A stretch of 64,000 nt of DNA from Alloyangia mangrovi (GTDB lineage: Bacteria > Pseudomonadota > Alphaproteobacteria > Rhodobacterales > Rhodobacteraceae). Location of the stretch: contig NZ_NTHN02000015.1 of NCBI RefSeq assembly GCF_002300555.2, forward strand, positions 1-64,000. The letters run 5' to 3'. Position 1 is the first letter of the stretch. Every line of letters starts with the position of its first letter. The position numbers and the translations under genes are program-made. The notes beneath the pieces are model-generated. The model saw only the letters and a list, made by a program, of their open reading frames with translations, did no database searches and was not told the origin of the DNA. Below, one piece after another: positions 1 through 8,794 of this stretch.

Positions 1-663
1 CCGAGCGCCTGGTCCGAGCCGCATCACCAGCGCCGGGCCGAAGCGTTTCGCCAGCGGCGCGCGGGGCAGGTGCACCAGATCGGCGATGCGCGAGAGCCCG
101 ACGCGCGAGAGCGTGGCGGCGGTCTCATGGTCGATGCGCAGGGCCGAGACCGGCAGCGGCCCCAGCCCCTCGGCCAGCGCGCCCTCGGGCAGCAGGCCAC
201 CGCCGTGGCGGGCCAGCGCATGGGCCGCGCCGCGGGTGCCGGCGATGGCGCTCTGGGCTGCCAGTCCCACGCGGTCGAGCCTGTCGTGCAGATCGGCGCG
301 CAAGGCCGCCTCGCCGCCAAAGAGATGCGGCACCCCGGTGATGTCGGCGATCAACCCGTCGACGCCGTCGCGGGCCACCAGCGGCGCGTAGCGCCCGGCC
401 CAGCGGCGCACGCCCGAGAGCGCCGCCGCCTCGCGCGCGAGATCGGCGGGGCGGGTGGCGAGATCGGGACAGATGGCGCGGGCATCGGCCAGCGCCATGC
501 CGCGCGCCAGCCCATGCGCCTGCGCCAGCGGCGAGACGCAATGCAGATGATCGGAATTGCCCGACCGCAGGGTCAGGGCAAAGGGCCCCTCAACGGGGCG
601 TTTCCGCAGGCTCGTGTCGCTCGCCAGCCGCGGAAACCAGATGGAAAGCAGACGTCTCGCCAC
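1..663 (-). CDS. imuB: ImuB, Y-family polymerase-like mutagenesis protein (C-terminus off the left edge)
   Basis: This gene encodes the ImuB partner of the ImuA-ImuB-DnaE2 error-prone translesion complex. ImuB resembles a Y-family polymerase but lacks the catalytic acidic residues and serves as a hub binding the beta clamp. The frame is open for all 221 visible codons and reaches base 1. I place the start at a GTG (663), giving the typical N-terminal block ending in LLSIWFPRLA, followed by GPFALTL and DGLIADITGVPHLFGG. It overlaps the end of imuA by 74 bases, which suggests translational coupling. A dnaE2 gene is expected beyond the left edge but cannot be seen. The family call is strong; the start is inferred from the N-terminal motif. 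Confidence 0.88.
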   Translation of the reverse strand, partial: MARRLLSIWFPRLASDTSLRKRPVEGPFALTLRSGNSDHLHCVSPLAQAHGLARGMALADARAICPDLATRPADLAREAAALSGVRRWAGRYAPLVARDGVDGLIADITGVPHLFGGEAALRADLHDRLDRVGLAAQSAIAGTRGAAHALARHGGGLLPEGALAEGLGPLPVSALRIDHETAATLSRVGLSRIADLVHLPRAPLAKRFGPALVMRLGPGAR

Positions 664-1192
664 GCCAATCCACGGTCCAGAGTTTAAGTGTTCCCTTTTT
701 GTTCTTGATAAGCTCCCAGTGCTGCAGAGTCGAGTCCGCCGCGCGGCTGGGAAGCTGTTCGCAGGCCCAGCGTGTCTCGGCGGCATTGCTGCCCTGGCCG
801 CTCTGGATGAGCATCAGCCCGGTGGTCCGCCCGGCCTCGGCGGCCAGCTGCAGCCGCCGTCCGGCGGTGAGCGACAGGAGCTCTCCCGGCTCGGCCACCA
901 CCAGCCCCACGGCGGGGCAGCGCAGCGCCTCCTCGGCGGTCCACAGCAGATCGGTCTCGCCTTGCGTCCGGACCAGGAGCAGCCGCGCGCCAAGGCCCTC
1001 GGGCAGGCCGCGCAGCAGCGGGGTCTGCGGCGCATGGCGCGGCAGGATCCAGATCAGCGGCCCCGCATGGCGCGTCGCCTGGAAGAGCGCGAAGCCGCGC
1101 CGCGCACGCCCCTCGGCCTCGTGCACCCGGGCGGGGCAGAGGGCGAGGGGATCAGCCTCGGCAAGAGGCGCGCTGGCGGGCAGGGAACGCAT
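590..1192 (-). CDS. imuA: ImuA, RecA-like SOS mutagenesis protein
   Basis: The 200-residue product looks like ImuA, a degenerate RecA/SulA-like protein that works with ImuB and DnaE2 in damage-induced mutagenesis. The internal pattern GARLLLVRTQGETDLLWTAE followed by a VGLVVAEPGELLSLTAGRRLQLAAE-type core is the degenerate RecA fold; no intact Walker A motif is visible. The start is ATG 1192. The gene lies directly upstream of imuB and overlaps it, and a SOS box sits 42 bases upstream of its start, which is the usual layout of this cassette. The identification leans on context as much as on sequence because the family diverges quickly. Confidence 0.82.
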   Translation of the reverse strand: MRSLPASAPLAEADPLALCPARVHEAEGRARRGFALFQATRHAGPLIWILPRHAPQTPLLRGLPEGLGARLLLVRTQGETDLLWTAEEALRCPAVGLVVAEPGELLSLTAGRRLQLAAEAGRTTGLMLIQSGQGSNAAETRWACEQLPSRAADSTLQHWELIKNKKGTLKLWTVDWRGETSAFHLVSAAGERHEPAETPR

Positions 1193-1233
1193 GGGGACAG
1201 TGGCAGCAGAGTCGATACGAGGGGGTAGAGTGA

Positions 1234-1248
1234 GAACATTGCCAGAAC
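1234..1248 (-). promoter_or_regulatory. LexA (SOS) box upstream of imuA
   Basis: Read on the minus strand the site is GTTC-TGGCAAT-GTTC, an exact match to the alphaproteobacterial LexA consensus GTTC-N7-GTTC. It lies 42 bases upstream of the imuA start codon and in the right orientation, so imuAB is predicted to be SOS-induced. Confidence 0.85.
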
Positions 1249-1328
1249 ATTCAGCCGGAGGGAAGCATCGGACGGCCCTCCACGGGGGATCGTGCTCCCG
1301 CCGGAAGACAGGGCGCCGCGCCCGGCCG

Positions 1329-1379
1329 TTCTTCTAGGCAGAAATATCCCCGCCGGAGGCAGGATCGCGCAGCGATCCT
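1329..1379. repeat. Extragenic repeat copy A with adjoining hairpin
   Basis: The stretch 1329-1350 (TTCTTCTAGGC, then AGAAATATCCC) recurs almost unchanged at 28039 and 32365, and in diverged form at 7961-8020. It is followed by a 7-bp perfect hairpin at 1361-1379 (AGGATCG-CGCAG-CGATCCT). It sits downstream of bpt and may help end that transcript. See the findings for the family as a whole. Confidence 0.7.
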
Positions 1380-1400
1380 CCAAGCCTCGTGGCCCTGGCC

Positions 1401-2213
1401 TCAGCCCCGGCTGTCGGGAAGGGAGATGTTCGCCACCTGCTCGGCAATCGGGTCGGTGCTCAGCGGATGGGTCTCGGAGGCATAGTCGTCATCCCCGCGC
1501 ATCGGTTCCCAGCGGCCGCGGCGGTAGATCTCGAGCGCCGAGAACTGCGCCTTGTAGCCCATCTTCGGAGAGCCGGGCACCCAGTAGCCCAAGTAGACAT
1601 AAGGCAGCCCCGCGTCGCGGGCGATGTCGATGTGATCAAGGATCATCCAGGTGCCGAGCCCGGACTTGGGCAGTTCGGGGTCGTAGAAGGAATAGACCAT
1701 CGACAGCCCGTCATCGAGCACGTCGGTGAGGCAGACCGCGGCGAGGTCGCCGCGCGCGCCGTCGGTGTATTCGACAACGCGGCTGCGGATCGGCGTCTCC
1801 TCGATCATCGCGGCGAATTCGAAGATGTCCATGTCGGCCATGCCGCCGTCGGCGTGGCGCGCGTCGAGGTAGCGGCGGAAGAGCTCGAACTGGTCCTCGG
1901 TGGCCCAGGGGCTCGAGGCGCGGCGGTGCAGGTGGGCATTGCGCCTCAGCGACCGGCGCTGGCTCTTGGAGGGCGCAAAGCGCCGCACGTCGATCCGCGC
2001 CGAGAGGCAGGCGGAACACTCGGAACAGGACGGGCGGTAGAGCACGTTCTGCGAACGGCGGAACCCTTGCTTGGAGAGGCTGTCGTTGAGCTTCTCCGCG
2101 CTGTCCCCCTGCAGCGCAGTGAACAGTTTGCGCTCCATCCGGCCCGGCAGGTAGGGGCAGGGTTGCGGCGCCGTGACGTAGAATTGCGGCGCAAGGGGCA
2201 GCGAGTGGCGCAT
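1401..2213 (-). CDS. bpt: Aspartate/glutamate leucyltransferase (arginyltransferase family)
   Basis: Bpt transfers leucine from leucyl-tRNA to proteins with N-terminal Asp or Glu, marking them for ClpS/ClpAP degradation in the cytoplasm (N-end rule). The 270-residue length fits the family. The N-terminal domain shows the early [13 protein letters not shown] segment and the cysteine cluster [15 protein letters not shown] near residues 62-76. The C-terminal GNAT-like domain includes [10 protein letters not shown] and [18 protein letters not shown], which are hallmark blocks. It stands alone on the minus strand with repeat copy A and a hairpin downstream. Older annotations call this family 'arginyltransferase' (Ate); bacterial members of this subgroup use leucine. 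Confidence 0.95.
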   Translation of the reverse strand: MRHSLPLAPQFYVTAPQPCPYLPGRMERKLFTALQGDSAEKLNDSLSKQGFRRSQNVLYRPSCSECSACLSARIDVRRFAPSKSQRRSLRRNAHLHRRASSPWATEDQFELFRRYLDARHADGGMADMDIFEFAAMIEETPIRSRVVEYTDGARGDLAAVCLTDVLDDGLSMVYSFYDPELPKSGLGTWMILDHIDIARDAGLPYVYLGYWVPGSPKMGYKAQFSALEIYRRGRWEPMRGDDDYASETHPLSTDPIAEQVANISLPDSRG

Positions 2214-2410
2214 TTCGGAACCGTCCGAGCTGTTTGAAAGAAAAACGTAACAACGAAAGGGTCAGTCGCCAACCCCACCTCATCTTACATATGCAGCTAT
2301 CACGATCTTGGGAGAAGGCGAGCGCGAAAGATCGCCGAAGGGCGCATGGCCCTGAGACCCCGACGCGCCCTACAACTGGCACGCAGGGGCCCTCACGTCC
2401 AAGCCGCATA

Positions 2411-2435
2411 GCAAAGAAAAGGGGCCGAAGCCCCC
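2411..2435 (-). terminator. Rho-independent terminator after the RDD gene
   Basis: On the minus strand a GGGGC-TTCG-GCCCC hairpin is followed directly by TTTTCTTT. It lies 27 bases past the stop of the RDD-family gene and is the clearest intrinsic terminator in the window. The tetraloop is of the stable UUCG type. Confidence 0.9.
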
Positions 2436-2461
2436 TCATGACTTACAGAACTGGCGCGGTG

Positions 2462-2914
2462 TCAGACGGCGCGGCGGTTCAGCGCCACGGTCCCGAGGGC
2501 AAGGTCGGTCAGGCCCTGGCCGCGCTCGGTGGCCAGCATGCAGACGATCGACACGATCTGCAGCGGCGCGAAGGACACGGAAACCGTATACCCCAGCGTG
2601 TGCAGCAGCGCCTGCGGCAGCCCGAAGCGCTGGCCCTGCCAGTCGCGGAACTCGATGGCCATGAGCCGCATGCCCCAGGTCGCCGAGCCGGTAGCCAGCG
2701 TCGCCACGCGGTAGCCGAAGCTGACCACGAGCCAGATGGCGAAGAAGATGAACACGCCAAGGAAAGCGGTGAACAAAAGGGCGATGAACACCAGAACGGC
2801 GACGATCATCGTGTCGATGACCCAGGCCATGCCGCGCTTGAGCGCAACACTCTCATAGAAGGCACGCTGGCGCACCGGGTCGGGTAGCTGGGAATAGGTC
2901 GCGTTGGGGTACAT
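2462..2914 (-). CDS. RDD family membrane protein
   Basis: The 150-residue product is a small integral membrane protein of the RDD family (PF06271). Around residue 27 it has the R-x-x-A-x-x-I-D pattern (KRGMAWVIDTMIV), then two adjacent hydrophobic helices at about 34-70, the conserved G-x-R-x-x-x-L (TWGMRLMAIEFRD) near residue 83, and a third helix near 110-128. The role of the family is not settled; some members relate to ion or solute transport. It has its own terminator downstream and appears monocistronic. Confidence 0.88.
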   Translation of the reverse strand: MYPNATYSQLPDPVRQRAFYESVALKRGMAWVIDTMIVAVLVFIALLFTAFLGVFIFFAIWLVVSFGYRVATLATGSATWGMRLMAIEFRDWQGQRFGLPQALLHTLGYTVSVSFAPLQIVSIVCMLATERGQGLTDLALGTVALNRRAV

Positions 2915-3023
2915 GTCTCTCTCGCTCGGGCTGTCCGTCTCGGGCGGGGTCAGGTGCTTTGGGTTACGGGGCAGGTGGGGATGATGCCCCTAGATGTCCA
3001 GAGGGCAGGGTCCCGAAGAGGAG

Positions 3024-3048
3024 GCCATGGCCCGGGCTGGGCCATGGC
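3024..3048 (-). terminator. Perfect 10-bp hairpin downstream of the DUF2852 gene
   Basis: GCCATGGCCC and GGGCCATGGC form perfect 10-bp arms around a 5-base loop, 18 bases past the DUF2852 stop codon. There is no clear T tract after it on the minus strand (only CTCCTCTT), so it may act as a weak terminator or as a transcript-end stabiliser. Confidence 0.55.
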
Positions 3049-3066
3049 GATATGCGATCGCGGCGA

Positions 3067-3513
3067 TCAGGCGTTTTCGATCTCGCCCGTTTCGCGCTCA
3101 TCGCGGGCCTTGCGGTCACGCTCGTCCATGAACTGGTCGAACTCGGCCTTGTCACGGGCTTCGCGCAGACGCTGGAGGAAGTCCTCGAAGCTCTTCTGCT
3201 CGTCCTCGAGACGGCGCAGCGTGTCGGCTTTGTAGGCGTCGAAAGCGGCGTTGCCGCTCGGGCGCATGGCGTTGAAGCCTTGATGGAACGCGGTGTGACG
3301 GGTGCTGTGGCGATTGCGGCAGGATTTTCCGAACATGCGTTTGCTCCAGATCATGTAGGCCAGCAGGCCAAGGCCGATCGGCCAGAAGAAGATGAAACCG
3401 AGGATCATGGCGACGATCCACGCGGGTCTGCCCCGCTGGTCGAGCCAGAACTCGGCACGGCGCAACCAGCCGGGGTTGGCGGGCTGGGTGTAGTGCTGCG
3501 AGGCGGCGGTCAT
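3067..3513 (-). CDS. DUF2852 family membrane protein
   Basis: The 148-residue protein matches the DUF2852 family common in alphaproteobacteria; its function is unknown. A hydrophobic segment at about residues 30-56 (PAWIVAMILGFIFFWPIGLG) enters and leaves the membrane, and is followed by a charged, probably helical tail rich in Arg, Glu and Lys (residues 90-148) that looks like a coiled coil. It is a single-gene unit with two TGTGAA-N5-TTYACA dyads upstream, so it is likely to be regulated on its own. Confidence 0.85.
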   Translation of the reverse strand: MTAASQHYTQPANPGWLRRAEFWLDQRGRPAWIVAMILGFIFFWPIGLGLLAYMIWSKRMFGKSCRNRHSTRHTAFHQGFNAMRPSGNAAFDAYKADTLRRLEDEQKSFEDFLQRLREARDKAEFDQFMDERDRKARDERETGEIENA

Positions 3514-3540
3514 GGGTCGTGTCCTTTCGGTCCGGGTTGA

Positions 3541-3616
3541 TGTGAATGCTCTTCACATTACCGAAGATCGGTATTCGACCAGTCTCCTTCAAGGGGTGAT
3601 GTGAAAGGTTTTTACA
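3541..3616 (-). promoter_or_regulatory. Paired TGTGAA-N5-TTYACA dyads upstream of DUF2852 gene
   Basis: Two matching dyads are seen: TGTGAA-TGCTC-TTCACA (3541-3557) and TGTGAA-AGGTT-TTTACA (3600-3616), with centres 59 bases apart. The same arm and spacer length in both suggests two operators for one dimeric repressor. No regulator can be named from sequence alone. Confidence 0.5.
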
Positions 3617-3667
3617 TTTTTCGCGCTGGGCGATTTTTTCGCGGGGCCCGCCGCGCTGGGCGCGCGC

Positions 3668-4309
3668 CTAGCGCGTCCGTGCCACCCAATCCGAAACCGC
3701 CATCGCGGCGCCCGTAAGATTGTCGTCGTGGTTCAGCCCGCTCACGCTCTTGCGCGGCTTGAGGTCATGATCGCCGTCCTCGAGCCAATGCAGGGCTATG
3801 CTCTCCGAGAGCGCATAGCCCGCCATCTCCTCGCAAGTGCCGAAGGGATCGCGCGTGCCCTGACAGATCAGCGCGGGCGTGCGCAGCGCCGCCAAATGCT
3901 CGGTGCGCAGCGTCTCGGGCTTGCCGGTGGGGTGGAACGGGTAACCGAGACAGACCAGCCCGGCGATCCTGCCCGAGGCAAAGAGATCATCGGCAATGAG
4001 GCTCGCGATCCGCCCTCCCATGGATTTGCCGCCGATGAACAGCGGGCCGTCGCAGGCCAGAGCCTCGATCGCCGCGCGGTATTCCTCCTGCAGCAGCTCC
4101 ACCTTCGGTGGCGGGCGCTTGGAGCCACCCGCGCGCCGCTGCGCCATGTAGCCGAACTCGAAGCGCACGACGCGCAGTCCCTCGCTGGCCAGAAGCGCCG
4201 CCAAGCGCGCCATGAAATCGCTGTCCATCGCCGTGCCCGCGCCATGGGCGAGCAGCAGGGTCGGGCGGCCGGGCGCGTCACCGTCGACAAGGAATTCCAC
4301 GCCCGTCAC
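3668..4309 (-). CDS. Alpha/beta hydrolase (dienelactone hydrolase-like)
   Basis: The 213-residue protein has an alpha/beta-hydrolase layout: a strand-loop PTLLLAHGAG (oxyanion region) near residue 15, the nucleophile elbow GGKSMGGR (Ser near residue 95), an acid region in CQGTRDPFG, and a catalytic His candidate in EDGDHDL. It matches the short 'alpha/beta family hydrolase' group of unknown substrate. I chose the GTG at 4309, which overlaps the ybaK stop codon as GTGA, implying translational coupling to that gene. Longer readings in this frame extend into ybaK and lack a plausible N-terminus. Confidence 0.85.
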   Translation of the reverse strand: MTGVEFLVDGDAPGRPTLLLAHGAGTAMDSDFMARLAALLASEGLRVVRFEFGYMAQRRAGGSKRPPPKVELLQEEYRAAIEALACDGPLFIGGKSMGGRIASLIADDLFASGRIAGLVCLGYPFHPTGKPETLRTEHLAALRTPALICQGTRDPFGTCEEMAGYALSESIALHWLEDGDHDLKPRKSVSGLNHDDNLTGAAMAVSDWVARTR

Positions 4310-4773
4310 TCGGTGAACTCCGCCGCCACCGCGCCGGTCAGCCCCGGCAGCACATGCGCGTCGAGCGCGAAGAGGTGCCGCGGCGTGCCTGCCGCCGCCC
4401 AGACATGGTCGAACTCCAGCAGCCGCGGGTCGATCCAGGCGCGGATCGGCGTGAGGTGCCCGACCGGCGAGACGCCCCCGATGGCGAAGCCGGTCTGGCC
4501 GCGGATCAGCGCCGCATCCGCCTTGCCCAGCGGCTCGCCCGCCAGCGCCGAGGCCTTCTCGGCGCAGACCCGGTTTCCGCCCGCGGTCAGGAACAGCACC
4601 GCCGCGCCGCTCTGCTCGGCGCGGAAGATGATCGACTTGGCGATCTGGTCGAGCGCGCAGCCCACCGACTCGGCCGCCTCCTGCGCGGTGCGGGCGTTCT
4701 CCACCTCCAGGATCTCCACCGGCAGCCCGGCCTCCTCCAGCGCCGCGCGCACACGTTTCAGGCTCTTGCTCAT
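4306..4773 (-). CDS. YbaK/EbsC family aminoacyl-tRNA deacylase
   Basis: The 155-residue protein belongs to the YbaK/ProX-type editing domain family, which hydrolyses misacylated tRNAs such as Cys- or Ala-tRNA(Pro) in trans. Visible marks are AKSIIFRAEQSGAAVLFLTAG, with the conserved Lys near residue 46, and the GFAIGGVSPVGHL motif around residue 98, which is diagnostic. I start at ATG 4773, behind GGGAGACGATC, rather than at an upstream ATG that would add 35 Arg-rich residues. The gene is translationally coupled to the downstream hydrolase. The exact tRNA substrate cannot be told. Confidence 0.9.
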   Translation of the reverse strand: MSKSLKRVRAALEEAGLPVEILEVENARTAQEAAESVGCALDQIAKSIIFRAEQSGAAVLFLTAGGNRVCAEKASALAGEPLGKADAALIRGQTGFAIGGVSPVGHLTPIRAWIDPRLLEFDHVWAAAGTPRHLFALDAHVLPGLTGAVAAEFTE

Positions 4774-4886
4774 GATCGTCTCCCGTCTCTGTCGCCCCGA
4801 GGCATAGCCGCCCGTGCGGCGGCGCGGCAAGCCACCGCATGCCACATGGCATTGCACAATGCGCGCAACCGTGGCCATCTGCCGCC

Positions 4887-7665
4887 ATGAGCCTTGCCGA
4901 TGCGATCACCCGCCTGCCGCGCCCCTTCGAACCCGCCCTCGGTGAAGAGGCCCGCGCCGCCGTGCCCTGGGCGTCGGGTGCGATTGCCGATCTGATCGAG
5001 GGGACGGGCGGCTCCAGCCCCTATCTCGCGGGTCTCATCCGCAAGGAGGGCGCCTGGCTCGAAGGCGCTGTCGAGGCGCCGCAAGCCGCGCTGGCCAAAC
5101 TCTTCGACGTGCTGCGCAACACCGAGGGCGACCCCGGCGTGCCGCTGCGCGAGGCCAAGCGCCGGGTCGCGCTGCTGGTCGGGCTCGCGGACCTTGGCGG
5201 CGCCTGGCCGCTGGAGCAGGTCACCGGCACCCTCACCGATTTCGCCGACCTCGCGACGCAGATTGCCCTGCGCGACGCGATCTCGCGCGAGGTGAAACGC
5301 GGCAAGCTGCCCGGCGCCACCGAGGACGACATTGCCATGGCCGGGGGCATGGTGGTCTTTGCCATGGGCAAGATGGGGGCGGGAGAGCTCAACTACAGCT
5401 CCGACATCGACCTCATCTGCCTCTTCGACGAGACCCGCTTCGACCGCGACGATTTCCACGAGGCCCGCGCCTCCTTCATCCGTGCCACCAAGCGCATGAG
5501 CGCCACGCTCAACGACCTGACCGGCGAAGGCTACGTCTTTCGCACGGACCTGCGGCTGCGCCCCGATCCCGCCGTCACCCCGGTCTGCATGGCGATGGAG
5601 GCCGCCGAGCGCTACTACGAGAGCCTTGGCCGCGCCTGGGAGCGCGCCGCCTGGATCAAGGCCCGGCCCTGCGCCGGCGATCCCGAGGCCGGTGCGCGCT
5701 TTCTTGAATCCCTGCGCCCCTTCGTCTGGCGCAAGCACCTCGATTTCGCCGCGATCAAGGACGCCCACGACATGCGCCTGCGCTACCGCGAGACCAAGGG
5801 GCTTTCGGGGCCGATCACCCTGGCCGGGGCACAACATGAAGCTGGGCCGCGGCGGCATCCGCGAGATCGAATTTTTCACCCAGACCCGGCAGATCATCGC
5901 CGGGGGCCGCGATCCGCGGCTCAGGGTGCGCGGCACGGTGCCGGGGCTGCAGGTGCTGGCCGAGACCGGCTGGGTGCCGCAGCAGGTCTCCGAGACGCTG
6001 ACGGACCATTACCGCGCGCACCGCGAGATCGAGCATCGCATCCAGATGGTGCAGGACGCCCAGACCCACGCGCTGCCCGGCAGCGAGGAGGGGTTTGCCC
6101 GGCTCGCCGCGCTCTGCGGCCGCGACCTTGCCGAGCTGAAGACCGAGCTCAGGACCCGGCTCGAGGAGGTGCACGAGCTGACCGAGGGCTTCTTCGCCCC
6201 CGAAAGCCGCAGCGAGCCCGCGGCCGCCTCGCCGCTGGAAGACAGCCCGTTGGTGGCGCGCTGGCCGAGCTACCCGGCGCTGCGCTCCAGCCGCGCGGTG
6301 GAGATTTTCAACCGCCTGCGCCCCGAGATCCTCAACCGCCTCGGGCGGGCCGCCCGCCCCGAGGAGGCGCTCTCTGCCTTCGACGGCTTCCTTGCCGGTT
6401 TGCCGGCGGGGGTGCAGCTCTTCTCGCTCTTCGAGGCCAACCCGCAGCTCGTCGACCTGCTGGTCGACATCGTCTCGGTGTCGCCCGAACTGGCGCTGCA
6501 CCTGTCGCGCAACGCGCAGGTCTTCGACGCGGTGATCGGCGGCGACTTCTTTGCTCCCTGGCCGGGGGTCGCGGCGCTCACCGCCGATCTTGCGCAGCGG
6601 CTCGATCGCGAGGAGGACTACGAGCGCCAGCTCGATTTCACCCGGCGCTGGCAGCACGAGTGGCACTTCCGCATCGGTGTGCACCTGCTGCGCGGCATCT
6701 CCGAGCCGCAGGAGGCGGGCAAGCACTACGCCGAGCTGGCCGAGGCGACGCTCGCCGCCCTGACCCCCGCGGTGCAGGCGGAATTCGCCCGCAAGCACGG
6801 GGGCGCCCCGGGCCGCGGCGCGGTGGTGGTCGGTATGGGCAGCCTCGGGGCGGGGCGGCTGCACGCGCATTCGGACCTCGATCTCATCGTCATCTACGAC
6901 GCGGGCGGGGTCGAGGCCTCCGAGGGCAGGCGGCCGCTGCCCGCGCGCACCTATTACGCCCGGCTGACCCAGGCGCTGATCACCGCGATGACCGCGCCGA
7001 TGGCCGAAGGCAAGCTCTACGAGATCGACATGCGCCTGCGCCCCTCGGGCAACCAGGGGCCGGTGGCGACCTCGCTCGCCGCCTTCACCGAGTACCAGCG
7101 CACGGACGCCTGGGTCTGGGAGCACCTGGCGCTGACCCGCGCGCGGGTAGTGGCGGGCCCGGCGGATCTCGCAGCCGAGGTCGAGGCGCGGCGGCACGAG
7201 CTGCTGGCCGGCCCGCGCGATCGCGCTGAGGTGCTGGCCGAGCTGTCGAAGATGCGCGCCCGCATCGCCGCCGCCAAGGGCGCAGGCGATCCCTGGGATC
7301 CGAAGCTCGGGCAAGGGCGGATGCAGGACATCGAGCTGGTCGGTCAGGCGGGGGCACTGCTCTCGGGCCAGGCGCCGCGGCGCACCGCGTGCGGCCTCGC
7401 CGCGGCGGCGCAGGAGGGCTGGCTGGGCCGAGGCGAGGCCGATCACCTCGCCGCCACCTACCGCCTCTGCTGGGCGCTGCAGATCGGCGCGCGGCTGATC
7501 ACCGAGGGCAGGCTCGATCCCGGCGAGCTGGGAGCCGGCGGCTGCAGCTTCCTCACCAGCTTGGCAGGGGTCGAGGGCCGGGAGGCCCTGCGCGCGAAGC
7601 TGGACGAGATGACCACCCGCGCCGCCGCGATCATCGACGCCGCCCTGCCGGTGCCCGCGGAATGA
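4887..7665 (+). CDS. glnE: Bifunctional glutamine synthetase adenylyltransferase/deadenylyltransferase, with one apparent frameshift
   Basis: GlnE adds AMP to glutamine synthetase and removes it in response to PII, setting nitrogen assimilation. Both nucleotidyltransferase domains are present: the N-terminal one has GAGELNYSSDIDLICLFD and the C-terminal one has GAGRLHAHSDLDLIVIYD. After correction the protein would be about 925 residues, normal for the family. The frame breaks at the G run 5826-5829: one extra G turns the expected LAGHNMKLGRGGIREIEFF into a nonsense frame, and the downstream frame then continues intact to 7665. Both halves are fully conserved, so I take this as a probable sequencing error. 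The downstream small gene overlaps the stop as ATGA. Confidence 0.92.
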
Positions 7666-7919
7666 AGGGCGACGCGCTCGATCCCAAGGCGCTGATCGCC
7701 GAGGCCTACCGGATCGAGGGCATCAGCCTCGAGGAGTGCCGCGCGATCTTCCTTGACTGGGCGCTGTCGCTGCCCGAGTCGGAGGAGCCGCGGGCCGCGC
7801 TCGAGGCCCTTCTGGCGCGCCACGGCACGCCGGGTCACCCGATGACGCAGGTCTTGGCCGAGGGCCGCACTCCCGTATTGCGACGTCGCCGCGGAGGCCG
7901 CGCCGCGCGGCGTCCCTGA
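7662..7919 (+). CDS. Small conserved hypothetical protein coupled to glnE
   Basis: The 85-residue protein starts at an ATG overlapping the glnE stop codon (ATGA), so it is translationally coupled. The body is acidic and helical (EECRAIFLDWALSLPESEE, then an Ala/Leu-rich helix), while the last 14 residues are Arg-rich. I do not recognise a domain. Its position suggests a link to nitrogen regulation or simply co-expression. Coding is supported by the overlap and the composition of the first 70 residues. Confidence 0.7.
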   Translation: MKGDALDPKALIAEAYRIEGISLEECRAIFLDWALSLPESEEPRAALEALLARHGTPGHPMTQVLAEGRTPVLRRRRGGRAARRP

Positions 7920-7960
7920 GCAGAGAGGTCCCGGCTGCGCCGGAAGCGCCTGCGGCGCGC

Positions 7961-8020
7961 GTATTTAGGAAAGAGAAGAAGCCTGGAGGCGGGCGTTTCT
8001 TCCAGGCCGGAAGGTATCCC
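7961..8020. repeat. Extragenic repeat copy B (two arms in inverted orientation)
   Basis: The left arm 7961-7980 (GTATTT, AGGA, AAGAGAAGAA) and the right arm 7996-8020 (TTTCTTCC, AGGCC, GGTATCCC) are inverted versions of the same motif seen at 1329, 28039 and 32321-32386. It lies between the convergent ends of the glnE-linked gene and eda, where a shared bidirectional terminator or transcript-end element would sit. Confidence 0.6.
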
Positions 8021-8062
8021 GGGGGGAGCGGCGCGGGCGGGGGCGGCGCTGCAACGCCGGGC

Positions 8063-8704
8063 TCAGCGCGGCAGCGCCGCCGCCTCGCGGGCCAGCGCCA
8101 CGATACCGTCCCAGTCGCCCGCCTGCATCAGCTCCTTCGGCGCGACCCAGGAGCCGCCGCAGCAGAGCACGTTCTTCAGCGACAGGTAGTCGCCGACGTT
8201 CTTCATGCTGACGCCGCCGGTGGGGCAGAACTTCACCTTCGGGATCGGCGCGCCGATGGCCTTGAGCGCGGGGGCGCCGCCATTCGCCTCGGCGGGGAAG
8301 AACTTCTGCACCGTGTAGCCGCGCTCGAGCAGGGCCATCGCCTCGGAGGCGGTGGCAGCGCCGGCCAGCAGCGGCAGATCCGCCGCCTCGCAGGCGTCCA
8401 GCAGGCGGTCGGTGGCGCCCGGCGAGACACCGAATTTCGCACCAGCCGCGACGGCTGCGGTCACGTCCTCGGGCGTGAGCAGCGTGCCCGCACCGACGAC
8501 ACCGCCCTCGACCTTCGCCATCTCGCGGATCGCGTCCAGCGCCACCGGCGTGCGCAGGGTCACTTCCAGCACCGGCAGGCCACCGGCGACCAGCGCCTCG
8601 GCCAGCGGCCGGGCGTGGGCGACGTCGTCGATCACCAGCACCGGGATCACCGGGGCGAGCTTGCAGAGGGCTTCGTTGGCGCGGCTGGCGTCCTGGGGGG
8701 TCAT
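8063..8704 (-). CDS. eda: 2-dehydro-3-deoxyphosphogluconate (KDPG) aldolase
   Basis: Eda cleaves KDPG to pyruvate and glyceraldehyde 3-phosphate, the last step of the Entner-Doudoroff pathway. The 213-residue length is standard. The Schiff-base lysine is in VQKFFPAEANGG (Lys134), the catalytic Glu is in LPVLEVTLRT (Glu47), and the phosphate-binding loop KFCPTGGVS is present. It lies 90 bases downstream of edd on the same strand, so the two form the usual edd-eda unit. A related activity on 4-hydroxy-2-oxoglutarate is common in this family. Confidence 0.96.
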   Translation of the reverse strand: MTPQDASRANEALCKLAPVIPVLVIDDVAHARPLAEALVAGGLPVLEVTLRTPVALDAIREMAKVEGGVVGAGTLLTPEDVTAAVAAGAKFGVSPGATDRLLDACEAADLPLLAGAATASEAMALLERGYTVQKFFPAEANGGAPALKAIGAPIPKVKFCPTGGVSMKNVGDYLSLKNVLCCGGSWVAPKELMQAGDWDGIVALAREAAALPR

Positions 8705-8794
8705 GGGCGGGGCCTTTGTCTGGGTGTCACTGGAAGCGGATGGGTCGCGTCAGGGTTATTTTCGAAATGCCGGAAGGGCAAGCGCGAGGCGTGG

